16,842 nucleotides of DNA from Actinomycetes bacterium (GCA_023389545.1 JAEWEI010000066.1:1-16842), one strand, 5' to 3'. Counted from the stretch's first letter, positions 7,001 through 16,230 are shown. The notes: generated by a model from the letters alone, not told the origin. Translations and numbers: made by a program.

Positions 7001-9230
7001 TGCCCCGAAGGCCACCTCGCATGATCGCGCCGACATCCTCACCAGGTGCGGCCAGGTCCTGGAGAACGAGTTGGCGGATGAGGTCCGAGTAGTGGTTCAG
7101 GGATAGCCCCACCGCCATCCGCGCAGCGTCGTCGCGCGAGTCGCTGAAGACGATTGTCCGGCTCGAGTCGGGATCGCCGCCGAGGGATCGGAATACCTCA
7201 GACACCAACAGCTGTGCGCCGAGGCTCGCCCCCTGCGTGTGCGCCCGGATCGGAGAGCGCACGCGGCCATTCGCCAGACCCACCTGCCGCTCCGCATGCC
7301 CACAACGGGGGCAGCGGGTCGGCAGCGCCGGCGGCTTCCACTCCTTGTCCGGACCGCTCCACGTGAGCACCGTGGCGCTCGCGTCGTCTCCACCGACACT
7401 GAGGTAACCCGTGCGAGGGTCGTAACCCGCGGCCGCGTAAGAGAACTTCCACTGCTTGCTGAGAGGGCCGCTGTGCTTCCAACTCTGACCCACTCCTTCT
7501 CGCCGGGGCAGCAACCACCGGTACTCACCGGCGTGACGTTCGAAGACGAGCTTGGGTCGATCTGAGTCCGCTTCCGCGGGATCCACGCCGAGGAAGGAGC
7601 CCTCGCCGTCCGGAGAGCCAAGGACGTGACCGCCCAGGCTCGCGTCGCCGCAACTATTGCAGTACAGCAGCTCCAGGACTCGACTGCCGCAGGGGCACAC
7701 GCGCGCCGGGACCGCGAATAGGCGACCCATGCCGGGAGACATCTCGCGGTCGCGGGCGTCGACCTCGGTGCAGCCCGGGTTGCTGCATGCCCACATACCA
7801 CGCATCGTCCGGACGAAGTAGTGGGCCCGAAACGGGATCTGGTCGACACGAGGACTCATTGCGAGGCGCAGCAAACCTGCATCGAGGCTCACCAGGTCCT
7901 CCGAGCCGAAGGCGCGGAGCGCGACGTCGGCGAGCGGGGTCGCTCGTACCCTGCCGTCCGGGGCGCGGCAGGCTTCCGTGAACACGACATCAAGTGGAGT
8001 CGAGGCGTCTCCGGACATCGCGAATGTCGGGTCAACCGGCAGGGACGTGCCAACGACGCGTGGATGACCACTGATCTGCGCGAACGTGTCGGCCGGGACA
8101 CCGAAGAAGCGCTCGAGGTACGGCGCCGAGTCGCTGTCCAGCGACGCGCTGGTGCCGATGACGCGCACCTGTGGCGAAGACGGCTCGAGTCCGAGCCGGA
8201 GCAGCAGGTTCCTGAGGATCAGCGCCACCTCGGACCCTTGGGTCCCGCGGTACAGGTGCAGCTCGTCGACCACGAGCGTGAACACGTTCCGGGGGTCTGC
8301 CGCCAGCCAACTCCGCGTCTTCTCGAAGATTGGCTGCTCCAGCTCCCGCATGAGCATGATGTTCAGCATCGAGTAGTTGGTGACCAGGACATCTGGGGGC
8401 GTCGCGATCATGTCCCAGCGTGTCAGCATCTCGGCGGCTCGCGGGTCGCAGAGATAGTCGGCGACGTCCGGGTTCCCATGCGCGATCGAGTCGTACTCCT
8501 GGACCATCAGGCGCAGCTCGGTCGCCACTTCGGGCAGCCGTGAATGGGTGCCGGTGGGCTTGGGCATCCGGGTTCCACCGAGAGCGCCGGACGTGTAACG
8601 GCCGAACGACAAGTGCGGGCCACCCGCCGGGACAAGTCGCCTCAAGGTTCGGCGAAGCCGCGACATCTGGTCCTCCACCAGGGCATTCGTCGGGTAGAGG
8701 ACGAGGGCGCGGACAGCGGCCGTCCGCTCCAACCGACGAACCGGTGACCACCGCAACGGTGCGGAGTCCCACCACGCATGGGTGGCTTCATCCGAACTCG
8801 GCCACGATCGCGCCTCCACGATCAAGCGCGCGAGGATCGGGAGCATGAAGGCCTCGGTCTTGCCTGAACCGGTGCCCGAGGTGACGACAGGGTTCGTCCT
8901 CGGACCGGCACTCATCGCCACCTGAAGCGCGAGCGCCTGGTGCTCGCGCAGCAGGACGCCACTGCTGCCGCCGAACATGCTTGAGACGAGCGCCTCGGCT
9001 TCGAACGCCGTCAGCCCTGCCGCGACGCAGGCATCGACAGCGTCGACGACTCCGTCGTAGGGGAGCACTGGCTCCAGAAGTGGTGGCGCGACGAGAGGGT
9101 GGTCATCGGTGAGCAGGCGCCGCCGCTCGGTGCGCAACGACTGGTCGCGTAGGTAGAACGCCGTATCGATATACCGCATCACCGTGTCTTGAATTCCGGT
9201 AGTGACTGAGATCGGGGTCGGGTCATTCAT
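4014..9230 (-). CDS. Giant DEAD/DEAH-box helicase with DUF1998 zinc-binding end (DruE-like)
   Basis: A 1738-residue superfamily 2 helicase, presumed to translocate on or unwind DNA with ATP. Seen motifs: Q-like LREHQ (94-98), Walker [10 protein letters not shown] (117-125), Ia [10 protein letters not shown] (179-188), DELH (322-325), GTSASL (359-364), [14 protein letters not shown] (693-706), motif V MEVGVDIG (1087-1094) and motif [13 protein letters not shown] (1112-1122). Cysteine pairs likely to bind zinc lie at 482/487, 512/514, 524/527, 640/643, 990/993, 1005/1010, 1357/1360 and 1376/1379. A DUF1998 (MrfA-like) block spans about 1500-1635, with Cys1604/1608/1611. DUF1998 helicases of this size are known in Druantia (DruE) and DISARM (DrmA) anti-phage systems. 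About 80 further residues end the protein ([18 protein letters not shown]) with no family I recognise. The ATG at 9230 lies 9 bases after the previous stop, with GAGG upstream, so translation is probably coupled. The frame is intact throughout. Confidence 0.9.
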   Translation of the reverse strand: MNDPTPISVTTGIQDTVMRYIDTAFYLRDQSLRTERRRLLTDDHPLVAPPLLEPVLPYDGVVDAVDACVAAGLTAFEAEALVSSMFGGSSGVLLREHQALALQVAMSAGPRTNPVVTSGTGSGKTEAFMLPILARLIVEARSWPSSDEATHAWWDSAPLRWSPVRRLERTAAVRALVLYPTNALVEDQMSRLRRTLRRLVPAGGPHLSFGRYTSGALGGTRMPKPTGTHSRLPEVATELRLMVQEYDSIAHGNPDVADYLCDPRAAEMLTRWDMIATPPDVLVTNYSMLNIMLMRELEQPIFEKTRSWLAADPRNVFTLVVDELHLYRGTQGSEVALILRNLLLRLGLEPSSPQVRVIGTSASLDSDSAPYLERFFGVPADTFAQISGHPRVVGTSLPVDPTFAMSGDASTPLDVVFTEACRAPDGRVRATPLADVALRAFGSEDLVSLDAGLLRLAMSPRVDQIPFRAHYFVRTMRGMWACSNPGCTEVDARDREMSPGMGRLFAVPARVCPCGSRVLELLYCNSCGDASLGGHVLGSPDGEGSFLGVDPAEADSDRPKLVFERHAGEYRWLLPRREGVGQSWKHSGPLSKQWKFSYAAAGYDPRTGYLSVGGDDASATVLTWSGPDKEWKPPALPTRCPRCGHAERQVGLANGRVRSPIRAHTQGASLGAQLLVSEVFRSLGGDPDSSRTIVFSDSRDDAARMAVGLSLNHYSDLIRQLVLQDLAAPGEDVGAIMRGGLRGTLSGPALVTYGQLASEHPAEHQAYMREHIGLADDASTRLTETFERAASRSSTKSWVGLVDNVLERLVEIGVPPGGPRASLLHLEDGTPWHAAFEPPAPGEWKPISDFNVRQQRQKAYRHRLVESLGSSLTGRDGRDLESTLVAVLVPRLCDPGLTDVLDQAAASYVRILLSSGRWTPQDLDEPSAAAPEAAKDYVTRVARQLDRDAGLITKEIAERLEGLLVAGAIRLEMLDVPLDVAPAVGSVHTCQLCGQRHLHGSAGVCVRSGCTGVLLEESTVGYAGDDYYAWLAAQRPQRLAVAELTGQTSPPEEQRRRQRVFRGALLPEPRENARTSPLDVLSVTTTMEVGVDIGSLRSIVMGNMPPQRFNYQQRVGRAGRKGQPFSFAATLCRDRSHDDYYFSNPGRITGDPPPQPFLDTARPTILKRVVAAELMRRALQTMPDAPPQRGDHVHGSFGEAEDWNNIRGAIEAWLRASPDVSHVVRRLGKLTGVLDLDEITRWARDSLVLDIDDVVGESSVHNQRALSERLANAGVLPMFGFPTMVRGLFRASADGRLTAETVSDRPLGQAVSLFAPGAQVVKDGWVYTANGFASIRAYGGKSQSSHPLRSSVRLARCRDCGASTINEDAEAAWASCPVCGGQVRQMTVHQPEGFRTHRDRSDGSVDDRGGPSASRPVLGWLNPGEPQQRVGALDVWELEQARLLTINDNNGALFAMYQHSDRSVIVPTIETEANAMPKLPDAAIGEIRVTDAALLLGRDMRLETGVILTSRDACPSGHAALTSFAEALRRGCQAELDIDPSELVVGLQPRSVDGRRTAAIYVADTLENGAGYALELVNGRLDAVLQRIVGEVGEQWSRSPHDNCDTSCPDCLRSWDNRSVHGSLDWRLALDVADLAAGRPMELERWMRLSPFATRQFVVGFGGAFDDLVEREIGGVDVLVAGSRAVAVGHPLWSHDSNTLDPQQAAVEEQLKGEGLVPRWTDVRTLRNRPDQVFGLLS

Positions 9231-9239
9231 CAGAAGGCC

Positions 9240-11744
9240 TCAATTCTCAAGGAGGTACGCAAGCCGACCGGCTAGTGCCGGGCTCACGTCCCGATAGATG
9301 ACGGATCCCCTTCGCCGAGCAGGCGCGAGTCCCGACTCGAGCACAGCAGCGCGCTCAAACATGCCGGGGAGACTGGCACCGAGCGGGACAACGAGTTCTG
9401 CGGAAGCCTCGTCGTATGCAGCAAGCGCGCGACCCGTGAGAAGGACGGCTGCCGCGTGCTTCACCAACGAGGCATTGCCTAGGGCGCAGCGCTCGGCCGT
9501 GACGTCCTCAGCCGTCCTGAAGTAGTAGGACGCACCGAACCTGCCCACCCGATAGGCACCCGGCGCGTCCATGTCGGTCACCATCTGCCAGGAGGCAGTT
9601 GTTGGCTCGAACCAGTGGAACCCGAGGAGCGACGGTGCTGTCCGACGTGGCAGGGCCGCGACCAGCTCGCTCATCGTCGGTAGAACCGATGCGATCTGCA
9701 TCCCTGCGGCCGTGGTGCCGGCGATCGCCCCGAACTCCGTCCAGCCAAGGAGCTCGTCGAGCGACGCCGTCGACCAGACGCGCTGCGCCGAGCCCACCTG
9801 TGGATCCGAGCCGCACGAGTGACCTATGCCGGCGAAGGCCGCAGTGGCGGAGGCAACCATGTCCGGCGTCCAGTAGCCGGCGAACACGCGTCGCTGTCCG
9901 ACGTCGATCACCGTGGTCGGACAAACCTCCCAACTCAAGGCGTTGAGCGTCTCCGGTGACCGACGGATCTCGATGTGGCCGAGAGCCTCGAGCGTGCTGA
10001 CGAACTGGTGAAGAAAGAGGCTGCTCGGGTCCATCTGCCGAGCGACACGCTCGAGTGACGCCATCGCACCACCGCCGACGTACCGGAGGGCGTCGAGCGC
10101 AAGGTCCCAGTCCACGGCGTCCCCATCGCTCCGCACCGGGATGTCACGCAGCTGGGTGCGGCGGGGAACGTCCTGAGCCATCGCTCGATCGTGCTTCCGC
10201 TTGTTTGTCCAGTAGCTGGACGAGTACCGCCGCTGGAGTCCGCAGAACTTGCACTTGCCCGTCGTGAACTTCGTGACCGGTCTCCCGCGGCTATCGAACA
10301 TCGCCGGTTCGAGCTCCTCATGGTGCGCGCCCGTATAGAAGCAGGAGCCCGGCGCTGGCCGGCCCAGCCTCACTACGCTCGGCTGCTCGGCATCAGCCGC
10401 CTGATTCCACCAAGGGGTCGACGCGAGCGCGCCGACCGCGTCGGCGAGGGGTACCTCGTCGAGCACCACACCCTGGACGCTCGGGCCTGACGGCTTCCAG
10501 TCCCCTGCCGCAGAGCCAGCTCCGAGGACGACGAGCGGGTCACCTGCGTCGTGGACGATCGAGAGAACAGTGGCCCAATGTGCTCCATCCGGATTGTCTG
10601 ACGACCTCAGCAGCAGCTCCTTGCGTGCCTTCGCCATCCCTCCGCCGACGACGAGCTCGATGGCGTAGTCACCCTCGCTCAGCTCGGCACCCGCCAGGTC
10701 GACGACCACCGATCCAGAACCGCCGTCGCCCCAGAGGTCGATCAAGTGCTCGTCGCCAGAGGCGCCAGGTGCACCCTTGTCGATCAGCCGAACTTCGATC
10801 CCCGACCCGGAGTTATCGATAGCACGGATCTCGGGGGGGCGGCGGACATGCCACAGGTTGCGGGCGGCGCTCGGCAGTACGAGGCCGCCGCCGAGCTTGA
10901 GCTGACTTGTCGTCAGCGGAACGAGAGCGCTGAACTCGCTGAGCGGGGGAACCGTCTGCTCGGGCCGCGAGAATATCTCCACGCCTCGGATTAGCGTCCA
11001 GCCGTCGGGCAAGCCGGCGATTGATTCAACGAGCGTCCAGCCCGGGCGCGCAACCTCGGCCAGGATGCTGCTCGTCTTGGCTAGAGCCGGTCCCGACGCC
11101 AAGACCGCGACATCGTCGCCCATGAGGACCTGGCGAGCCTCCAGCCAACGACCCGACAGCTCATCCTTCTTGAACACGACCACGCGCTTCGCCTGGCGTT
11201 CCATGGAGCCTGCAATCGGGTCGACGAGGCGCAGCGTTCCCTCGATGAGGTCCTGGGCGCCGACGAGCCCGCGCTCGGCGAACATCAGTGCGCCGTTCAG
11301 GGCAGGCTCGAGTTCGACCTCAACTTCCCCGGCTGACGTGACCAGGCTTGCCACTCGTGTGATACCAGGCTGAGCAGCGAAGAAGAGCGGACTGAGGCCC
11401 AGGCGTCGTGAGGGAAACGACGTCAGCTCCATGGAGAGGACCACACGCGACCGGGCGTTGTGCCCGTCGGAAGACGCCTCGTCGGACCCATCCCACTCCG
11501 CGAGTTCGGTCGCGGCGACCTCAGCGATCCGCGCACGAAGTTGGGGCTTGGCCCAGAGGCTCGCAAGGTGGTTCGTCGCCGGGCTCGGACTCTGGCCAAA
11601 CCATGCTTCGAGCAGAGGCTCGAGCTCAGACGGTGGCACGGTCGAACGCGGACCGAAGTCGAAGTCCACGAAGAATCGCTCAAGCCGGCGACGATCCGCT
11701 TCGCGAACCAATGCCTGAGAAACTGCCAGCCCGACGAATCGCAT
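9240..11744 (-). CDS. Large protein of unknown function, main part (834 aa)
   Basis: I do not recognise a named domain. The frame from ATG 11744 gives 834 residues, but coding character continues in this frame upstream of that ATG (RGLPTAYSVG just before MRFVGLAVSQALVREADR) as far as the eight-G tract at 11777-11784. The real protein is therefore probably the roughly 1004-residue fusion with the frame at 11785-12255. Features: an amphipathic N-terminal region (LERFFVDFDF); beta-rich middle; a possible zinc site formed by Cys468, His474/His475 and CKFC (498-501); and a C-terminal region ending in SVIYRDVSPALAGRLAYLLEN, one residue past the usual length limit if quoted, so its key part is IYRDVSPALAGRLAYLL. 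Large unknown partners of this size stand beside DUF1998 helicases in Druantia type III (DruH), which I offer as an analogy only. The stop is 9 bases from the helicase start. The ATG at 11744 has a poor Shine-Dalgarno. Confidence 0.8.
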   Translation of the reverse strand: MRFVGLAVSQALVREADRRRLERFFVDFDFGPRSTVPPSELEPLLEAWFGQSPSPATNHLASLWAKPQLRARIAEVAATELAEWDGSDEASSDGHNARSRVVLSMELTSFPSRRLGLSPLFFAAQPGITRVASLVTSAGEVEVELEPALNGALMFAERGLVGAQDLIEGTLRLVDPIAGSMERQAKRVVVFKKDELSGRWLEARQVLMGDDVAVLASGPALAKTSSILAEVARPGWTLVESIAGLPDGWTLIRGVEIFSRPEQTVPPLSEFSALVPLTTSQLKLGGGLVLPSAARNLWHVRRPPEIRAIDNSGSGIEVRLIDKGAPGASGDEHLIDLWGDGGSGSVVVDLAGAELSEGDYAIELVVGGGMAKARKELLLRSSDNPDGAHWATVLSIVHDAGDPLVVLGAGSAAGDWKPSGPSVQGVVLDEVPLADAVGALASTPWWNQAADAEQPSVVRLGRPAPGSCFYTGAHHEELEPAMFDSRGRPVTKFTTGKCKFCGLQRRYSSSYWTNKRKHDRAMAQDVPRRTQLRDIPVRSDGDAVDWDLALDALRYVGGGAMASLERVARQMDPSSLFLHQFVSTLEALGHIEIRRSPETLNALSWEVCPTTVIDVGQRRVFAGYWTPDMVASATAAFAGIGHSCGSDPQVGSAQRVWSTASLDELLGWTEFGAIAGTTAAGMQIASVLPTMSELVAALPRRTAPSLLGFHWFEPTTASWQMVTDMDAPGAYRVGRFGASYYFRTAEDVTAERCALGNASLVKHAAAVLLTGRALAAYDEASAELVVPLGASLPGMFERAAVLESGLAPARRRGSVIYRDVSPALAGRLAYLLEN

Positions 11745-12255
11745 CCCTACGGAGTATGCAGTCGGCAGTCCCCGAGCCCCCCCCTTGGAGCGAGAGCCAC
11801 GAGTTCAGCGATCCCCACAAGAACTCAGCGACAGCCCGATAACTGTTGCCGAGGGCGGACGGCTGGCCCCCCACGATCTCCGCCAGCCGACCGTAGTAGT
11901 TCGTCGCGCTCATCCCGGAACCGCCAGCCATCCGCTCGGCCGCAAGACTGAAGAGGCTGAGCAGCGGGAGGATCGGCGGCGCGGATGTCTGCGGCCGCGT
12001 GAGCCACTGCGCCGTCCGGCCTCGGTGCAGAGAGAAGGCGTGGTTGGAGTCCAGGTCGGACGTGCGACTGACGACGGCGCTCAGACCCGCGACGACCTGG
12101 TCTGAGGTCAACCCAAGACGGCTAGCGATCGCAGCCAGAACGTCGTCCTCGAGATCGAGGTACACGGGTGCGGGCGCGCTCGTGATCGGAAAGACGACGT
12201 CGGCAATTACGTCATTCCATCGGTCATACTCGCGCCAGTCCGCGGCGGTACTCAT
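11680..12255 (-). CDS. N-terminal part of the large unknown protein, frame broken at G8 (191 aa as read)
   Basis: Starts at ATG 12255 with AGGAGG at 12260-12265, the best Shine-Dalgarno in the operon. Residues 1-157 look genuinely coding (DRWNDVIADVVF, VYLDLEDDVLAAIASRLG, FLWGSLNSWLSLQ). After the run of eight G the product turns Arg/Ser/Gly-rich (RRDAIRRAGSFSGIGSRSGS) and stops at 11680, 65 bases inside the next frame. Dropping one G joins residue 157 to the 834-aa frame and gives one protein of about 1004 residues. As read, this is either a truncated product, one state of a phase-variable gene, or a sequencing error. No domain is recognised. It follows the Z1 gene after a 125-bp spacer. Confidence 0.72.
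   Translation of the reverse strand: MSTAADWREYDRWNDVIADVVFPITSAPAPVYLDLEDDVLAAIASRLGLTSDQVVAGLSAVVSRTSDLDSNHAFSLHRGRTAQWLTRPQTSAPPILPLLSLFSLAAERMAGGSGMSATNYYGRLAEIVGGQPSALGNSYRAVAEFLWGSLNSWLSLQGGGSGTADCILRRDAIRRAGSFSGIGSRSGSSPA
11777..11784 (-). repeat. Eight-G homopolymer that breaks the reading frame
   Basis: The plus strand shows eight C, so the coding strand reads CTCCAAGGGGGGGGCTC. With eight G the frame from 12255 ends at 11680; with seven it continues into the frame of the 834-residue ORF down to 9240. Homopolymers of this length are typical sites of slipped-strand mispairing, transcriptional slippage and base-calling error. Confidence 0.85.
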
Positions 12256-12317
12256 CGCTCCTCCTGTCCGCGATCCCCTGCGCTGAATCATGTAGGTGAC
12301 CACTGACATCGTTTCCC

Positions 12318-12335
12318 TGGGCCTGGGCCTGGGCC
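12318..12335. repeat. Three tandem TGGGCC hexamers in the operon spacer
   Basis: Three exact copies of TGGGCC (GGCCCA on the coding strand) lie in the 125-bp gap between the Z1 gene and the large unknown gene. Read in frame it would encode Pro-Arg repeats of an unlikely N-terminal extension, so I treat it as non-coding. No clear promoter was found in the gap. Confidence 0.6.
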
Positions 12336-12380
12336 GCGGGGCATGCAGCCGCAATGGGATCACCCACCATCTCTCGCCCG

Positions 12381-14591
12381 TCAGGTCTGCAAGATCACCC
12401 GCTGTCGCACGCCGGCGGGAAGGTGGATCGCAAGGGATGTGACCTCCCTCCGATAGAGCCCAAGGGGAATGATCAACCGATGTACCTGGACTGTCATCGC
12501 GTCCGCTGACCGGAAGCCACGGTCTCCCGGATACACCGATCCGTTATCCGGGTCTGGACCCTGCATCAGGTTCGCGATCTCTAGCGAGTCAGGATCGACC
12601 ATGTCGATACGGTGGCCGGCTCCCGCCAGCACGGCGGTCGACTGCGGACTCGGACCGCGCTCTCGCGTGCGGCCCGCATTCATCTCGACAAGGTCTACGT
12701 CCACCGACGCAGGATCCTGGTTGCGGAGCGCGAGGAGCAGCGAGTAGATGCGGTCCTGCTCCGACGCCGAGCCCCTCCACTCCGCGAGGACCGGCACGAG
12801 GCGATCCCAGGTTAGCCGTGCCGTCCTGTTGCGTATCGATGCGTCCAAACGCTTGTCGCGGGCATCGGGCTCAACCTCCTCCAGAAGCCGCTCGAGAGCC
12901 GCCTCGCCGGCCGAGGTCGGTCCGACCGCATCGCCGTAGACATGAGTCTGCGCGAGGACCCACCCGGGGCGCAGGACGTGGCTCTCGTTCTCGAGAGTGA
13001 TGACCTGGCGCCGCGTGGGATTGAGCGCGGGATCGAGCAGGATCGATCGCCGCCACTCAGTGAGCGGGGTACCCGACTCGTCCAGCTCGCTGAGATCCCG
13101 GCGCATCGCGATCTCGTGATCGACATATTGCGTGTAGACGTCCAGCGTCTCCGGGTTCAGCCAGGCACGGAGCAGATCTGCGTAGCGCGCCTTGTACCCG
13201 AAAAAGCGCCCACGCTGCTGAACCGTGTCAGCGTTGCGCATCCCCGGCCCACGAGGCATGTAGGTGATGGCCAGGTTCTCGACGGTAAAGCCGCGATCTA
13301 GCTTGTTGCCCCCGATGACCACCCACCCGGGATGCCTGCCCCACTCGCCTGGTTGGATCTCGTGCCCGTCCTCGCTGTTGACGACGCGGACAGCCACCTC
13401 CGGCAGAAAGTGCTCCAGCGCGGCAAGGAGCTCGTCGAGCTCCACCTCTTTCCCGTCCACGAGGGTGCCGCCGGTCGACCCGAGATCCTCATAGGCCTCG
13501 ACAAACATCTCGTTGCGGAGTTGCTGGCGCAGCACGGGGTCACCATCGAGAAGCGCGGTGTCGATCCGAGCGAGCAAGGCGTTGGTCCATGCGGCGTAGG
13601 AGTCGTGAAGGCCCTTACCCGACGAGGGGTGAATGAGCATCGACAGCGGGCGCGGAGTCCCACGCCGCTGCGCGACGAGCATCGCGAGCAGGAAGGTCGC
13701 CAGTGCCCGCTCCAGCGACTGTGGTGGCCGAACACCCTCCGTGTCGAGCGCAGCGTCGTCGCGGATGGGTCTGACGAACTGCCCTCGACGATCCACGAAC
13801 AAGGCCTCGCCTCCGACATAGTCGGCACCCGCGCGCAGGACAGTCACTGTCCGCGGAGAGAGGGCGTCCGTCAGCGAGATGAGGAGGGGTGCCTGCGGCG
13901 TTGCCGTGTAGAGGACATAGGTGTGGTTCGGCGCTGCTTCGCGCACGAGCCGGATTGCTCGATAGGTCGAACTCTCGTCCCCGCGGCGCGCAGCGATGTT
14001 CAGCCCCGCCTGATCCGCCTCGTCGTCGACGAAGAGGGTCGGCACGGCACCAGCCTTCGCGGTGACCGCGGTGAGGAACTCCCCAGCGCGGCGAAGCGCG
14101 GCGTGGTTCTTCAGCACCACCGCGACAGTGGTCACTAGGTGCGGGGGACGCGGCACTCGTGTCCATCGATCCAACCGCCGCGCCACCCCGTCGGCGTCGG
14201 TGACTTCCGGACCGTTGATCGGCGACCACGCGGGAAGGCCCCCGTCACCCTGCATACCGAGGTCACGGAGCAATCGTTGGTACGTCTGGTCTCGCAAGTT
14301 CTTCTTGGTCCCGGCGAGCACGACCACCAGAGGGAAACCGTTGTCGCGTGCGGCCGCGATAAGGGCTGTGAAGGAGAGTGTCTTTCCGCTCTGGACTGCG
14401 CCGACGACCAGTTCAGCCTCCGCTGAGTCCTGGTTCCACACCGGCGGACCGCAACGGCCGAGCACACGGAGCGTCTCTGCGCGACTTCCGGCCTGCGCGT
14501 CCGGACCTAGACCAAAGCGCTGCAAGGTCGACTCGAGAGCAGGTCCCGCGACCGGCGACCAGCTTACGGTGCGATCTGACGGGTCAGTCAC
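12381..14591 (-). CDS. Z1 domain-containing P-loop ATPase (helicase-like)
   Basis: A 736-residue protein. Walker A is GAVQSGKT (64-71), the Walker B/DEAD-like box is FVDDEAD (187-193), motif III-like YTATPQAP spans 228-235, and the Z1 signature runs from about 423 to 465 (WVVIGGNKLDRGFTVENL, then ITYMPRG, ADTVQQRGRFFGY). The Z1 domain is known from predicted restriction-type operons with MORC-like GHKL ATPases, where it is thought to act as a superfamily 2-type motor; its biochemistry is little known. The start is GTG at 14591, overlapping the ATPase stop by four bases (GTGA), which indicates translational coupling and stable pairing with that gene. The C-terminal 250 residues have no motif I can name. 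All ATPase motifs look intact. Confidence 0.9.
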   Translation of the reverse strand: MTDPSDRTVSWSPVAGPALESTLQRFGLGPDAQAGSRAETLRVLGRCGPPVWNQDSAEAELVVGAVQSGKTLSFTALIAAARDNGFPLVVVLAGTKKNLRDQTYQRLLRDLGMQGDGGLPAWSPINGPEVTDADGVARRLDRWTRVPRPPHLVTTVAVVLKNHAALRRAGEFLTAVTAKAGAVPTLFVDDEADQAGLNIAARRGDESSTYRAIRLVREAAPNHTYVLYTATPQAPLLISLTDALSPRTVTVLRAGADYVGGEALFVDRRGQFVRPIRDDAALDTEGVRPPQSLERALATFLLAMLVAQRRGTPRPLSMLIHPSSGKGLHDSYAAWTNALLARIDTALLDGDPVLRQQLRNEMFVEAYEDLGSTGGTLVDGKEVELDELLAALEHFLPEVAVRVVNSEDGHEIQPGEWGRHPGWVVIGGNKLDRGFTVENLAITYMPRGPGMRNADTVQQRGRFFGYKARYADLLRAWLNPETLDVYTQYVDHEIAMRRDLSELDESGTPLTEWRRSILLDPALNPTRRQVITLENESHVLRPGWVLAQTHVYGDAVGPTSAGEAALERLLEEVEPDARDKRLDASIRNRTARLTWDRLVPVLAEWRGSASEQDRIYSLLLALRNQDPASVDVDLVEMNAGRTRERGPSPQSTAVLAGAGHRIDMVDPDSLEIANLMQGPDPDNGSVYPGDRGFRSADAMTVQVHRLIIPLGLYRREVTSLAIHLPAGVRQRVILQT

Positions 14592-16186
14592 GAGTCGTTC
14601 CTCTCCGCCAGTGGGCCGTCGAGGATCTTGTTGAGCTCGGCAATGAAGAACCGCGGCTCACGGGAACCGCTCCGCTCTGCTTTGATCTGCGAGAGCGACA
14701 CCGCGACGGCCAGGCGTAGGACCGGCTCGAGATCCATGCCGGGGAGGTAGGCGAAGGACTGCGTGAACCGATGTGCGCGATTGAGCGTGATCACCCAGTC
14801 CCCTGCGTCCTGGACGACCCGGAGCCAGTGACGTGTGTCCGCGGGATCGTCGATGACGCTGATGCGCAGCGACTCGCCCAGCAGGCTCCATTCGGTGTCC
14901 ACGAGTGGCACAACCTGCTCAACGGCCGGCGACGGTGGCACCGCGACGGTCCCAGCGACTGGCTCCTCGTTCGGGTTGTCCGGGTCCCCGAGCGTCGTCT
15001 CCGCGGGATGTCGGCCGGACTGATCGCCCTCGGATCCGGTCCGAGCGCTCAGCTCGGTGGCACGAGCGACGGAGTCGACGATTCCACGGACCGTCGTCTG
15101 GACAATGCGGCCACGCTCGGTCGTCCGATAGTTGCGCGCCATCTTGAGCAACGGGAGTGGTTCAGCGTCAAGAGCGCCTTCCAGTCCATCGAGAAAGGCG
15201 GCCTCGTCGTCGTCGTCCCAGACTAGCGAGTCCTTCGTGTGCGTGACGTCGATCGCTGAGACGTCCAGCTCGCCGACCAGGCGCTGGGACTGGAACGAGT
15301 TGCCGGTGCCGAAGACTTGGTGAGGCTTGTAGCTGTCAGACGCGTCGCGCGCGGCTCCGCCGGCGCCTTGGACGACCTTTCCCCGATAGAGGAGCGCGAA
15401 GCCGGCCCCAGTGGTGTCGCCCTTCGCGAACAAGCCGGCCCACCCCGTCACCTGACGCCCGGAAGGAAGGTCGACGGCGATCGGCTTGCGCCACTCGAAG
15501 ACCTCACCGTCGGGCTCGTTCCACCGGGGCGCCTTCAGGAGCTCCGGTGGCGTGTAGCGCAGGCGTACGCCTCCGACGACGATCTCGATACGGTCATCCG
15601 CCAAGAACACGCGGTAGATCGAGCTCAGATAGTCGCGGATCTTCCCGAGGGTTCGACCGGTTGGCGCTGGGTGGTTGAGGTCAGTGAGGACCAGGTTCGT
15701 CCCGTGCGCCGTGCTCGGCGCGGGAGTGGTCTCCAGCGGGATGGTCTCGGACCCGGATTCGACGATCTTAGGGATATCGAAGACGACCCGCCTCTGGACG
15801 TCTTCCCCGAGGGCCGTCGTGGTGACGACGAAGTGGCGCGCGTACCACGACGCTGCACTCTTCATCCCGATGCCGAACTGAGACAGCCCGCTGGCGTCCG
15901 CCGGCGGGGCAGCCGGCGTGAATGCTCGGCTGATGTCGTCCGCGTAGATGCCGGCGGCGGTGTCAGACACACGGATGAGACCGTGGGTGCGGTCGATGTC
16001 GATCTCGATGTGGAGTCGCGCGGGACGCCCCGAGGTGCGGCTCAGCGCTGCGTAGTTCGCGCGCCACGACTGGATGGCGTTGTCGACGAACTCGCCTATC
16101 GCGTACCACGGCTTGTAGTTCATCGAGGGGAACAGTGCGAGCATGCCGACGCCCGGCCTGACTGTGACACTCTGGACGTCGCTCAT
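14588..16186 (-). CDS. MORC/MutL-like GHKL ATPase
   Basis: A 532-residue ATP-binding protein with a Bergerat (GHKL) fold in its first 200 residues. Motif I is GEFVDNAIQSW (Glu32 as general base, Asn36 for magnesium), motif II is VSDTAAGI (Asp75, Gly79) and motif III is SQFGIGMKSAA (102-112). An S5-like region probably follows, then a polar linker (about 390-430) and a C-terminal domain (WVITLNRAHRFTQSFAYLPG). Proteins of this type, related to eukaryotic MORC, head predicted restriction-like operons; by analogy with MutL and Hsp90, ATP binding would close a dimeric clamp on DNA. The start at 16186 has AGGGGAGG upstream and begins at the family N-terminus (VRPGVGMLALFPSMNYKPW); in-frame starts back to 16261 are less convincing. 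A weak promoter (CTGAAG, 17 bases, GATAGG on the minus strand at 16238-16266) may drive the operon. Confidence 0.9.
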   Translation of the reverse strand: MSDVQSVTVRPGVGMLALFPSMNYKPWYAIGEFVDNAIQSWRANYAALSRTSGRPARLHIEIDIDRTHGLIRVSDTAAGIYADDISRAFTPAAPPADASGLSQFGIGMKSAASWYARHFVVTTTALGEDVQRRVVFDIPKIVESGSETIPLETTPAPSTAHGTNLVLTDLNHPAPTGRTLGKIRDYLSSIYRVFLADDRIEIVVGGVRLRYTPPELLKAPRWNEPDGEVFEWRKPIAVDLPSGRQVTGWAGLFAKGDTTGAGFALLYRGKVVQGAGGAARDASDSYKPHQVFGTGNSFQSQRLVGELDVSAIDVTHTKDSLVWDDDDEAAFLDGLEGALDAEPLPLLKMARNYRTTERGRIVQTTVRGIVDSVARATELSARTGSEGDQSGRHPAETTLGDPDNPNEEPVAGTVAVPPSPAVEQVVPLVDTEWSLLGESLRISVIDDPADTRHWLRVVQDAGDWVITLNRAHRFTQSFAYLPGMDLEPVLRLAVAVSLSQIKAERSGSREPRFFIAELNKILDGPLAERNDS

Positions 16187-16230
16187 GCGCCTCCCCTCAT
16201 TGGTCGTTTCCGCTTGGCCGAGCAGTGCCC

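Noticed and set aside
3759..16186. Classical DISARM locus
   Set aside because: No methyltransferase, no PLD-type DrmC and no separate DrmB-like DUF1998 protein are visible; only the helicase resembles that family.
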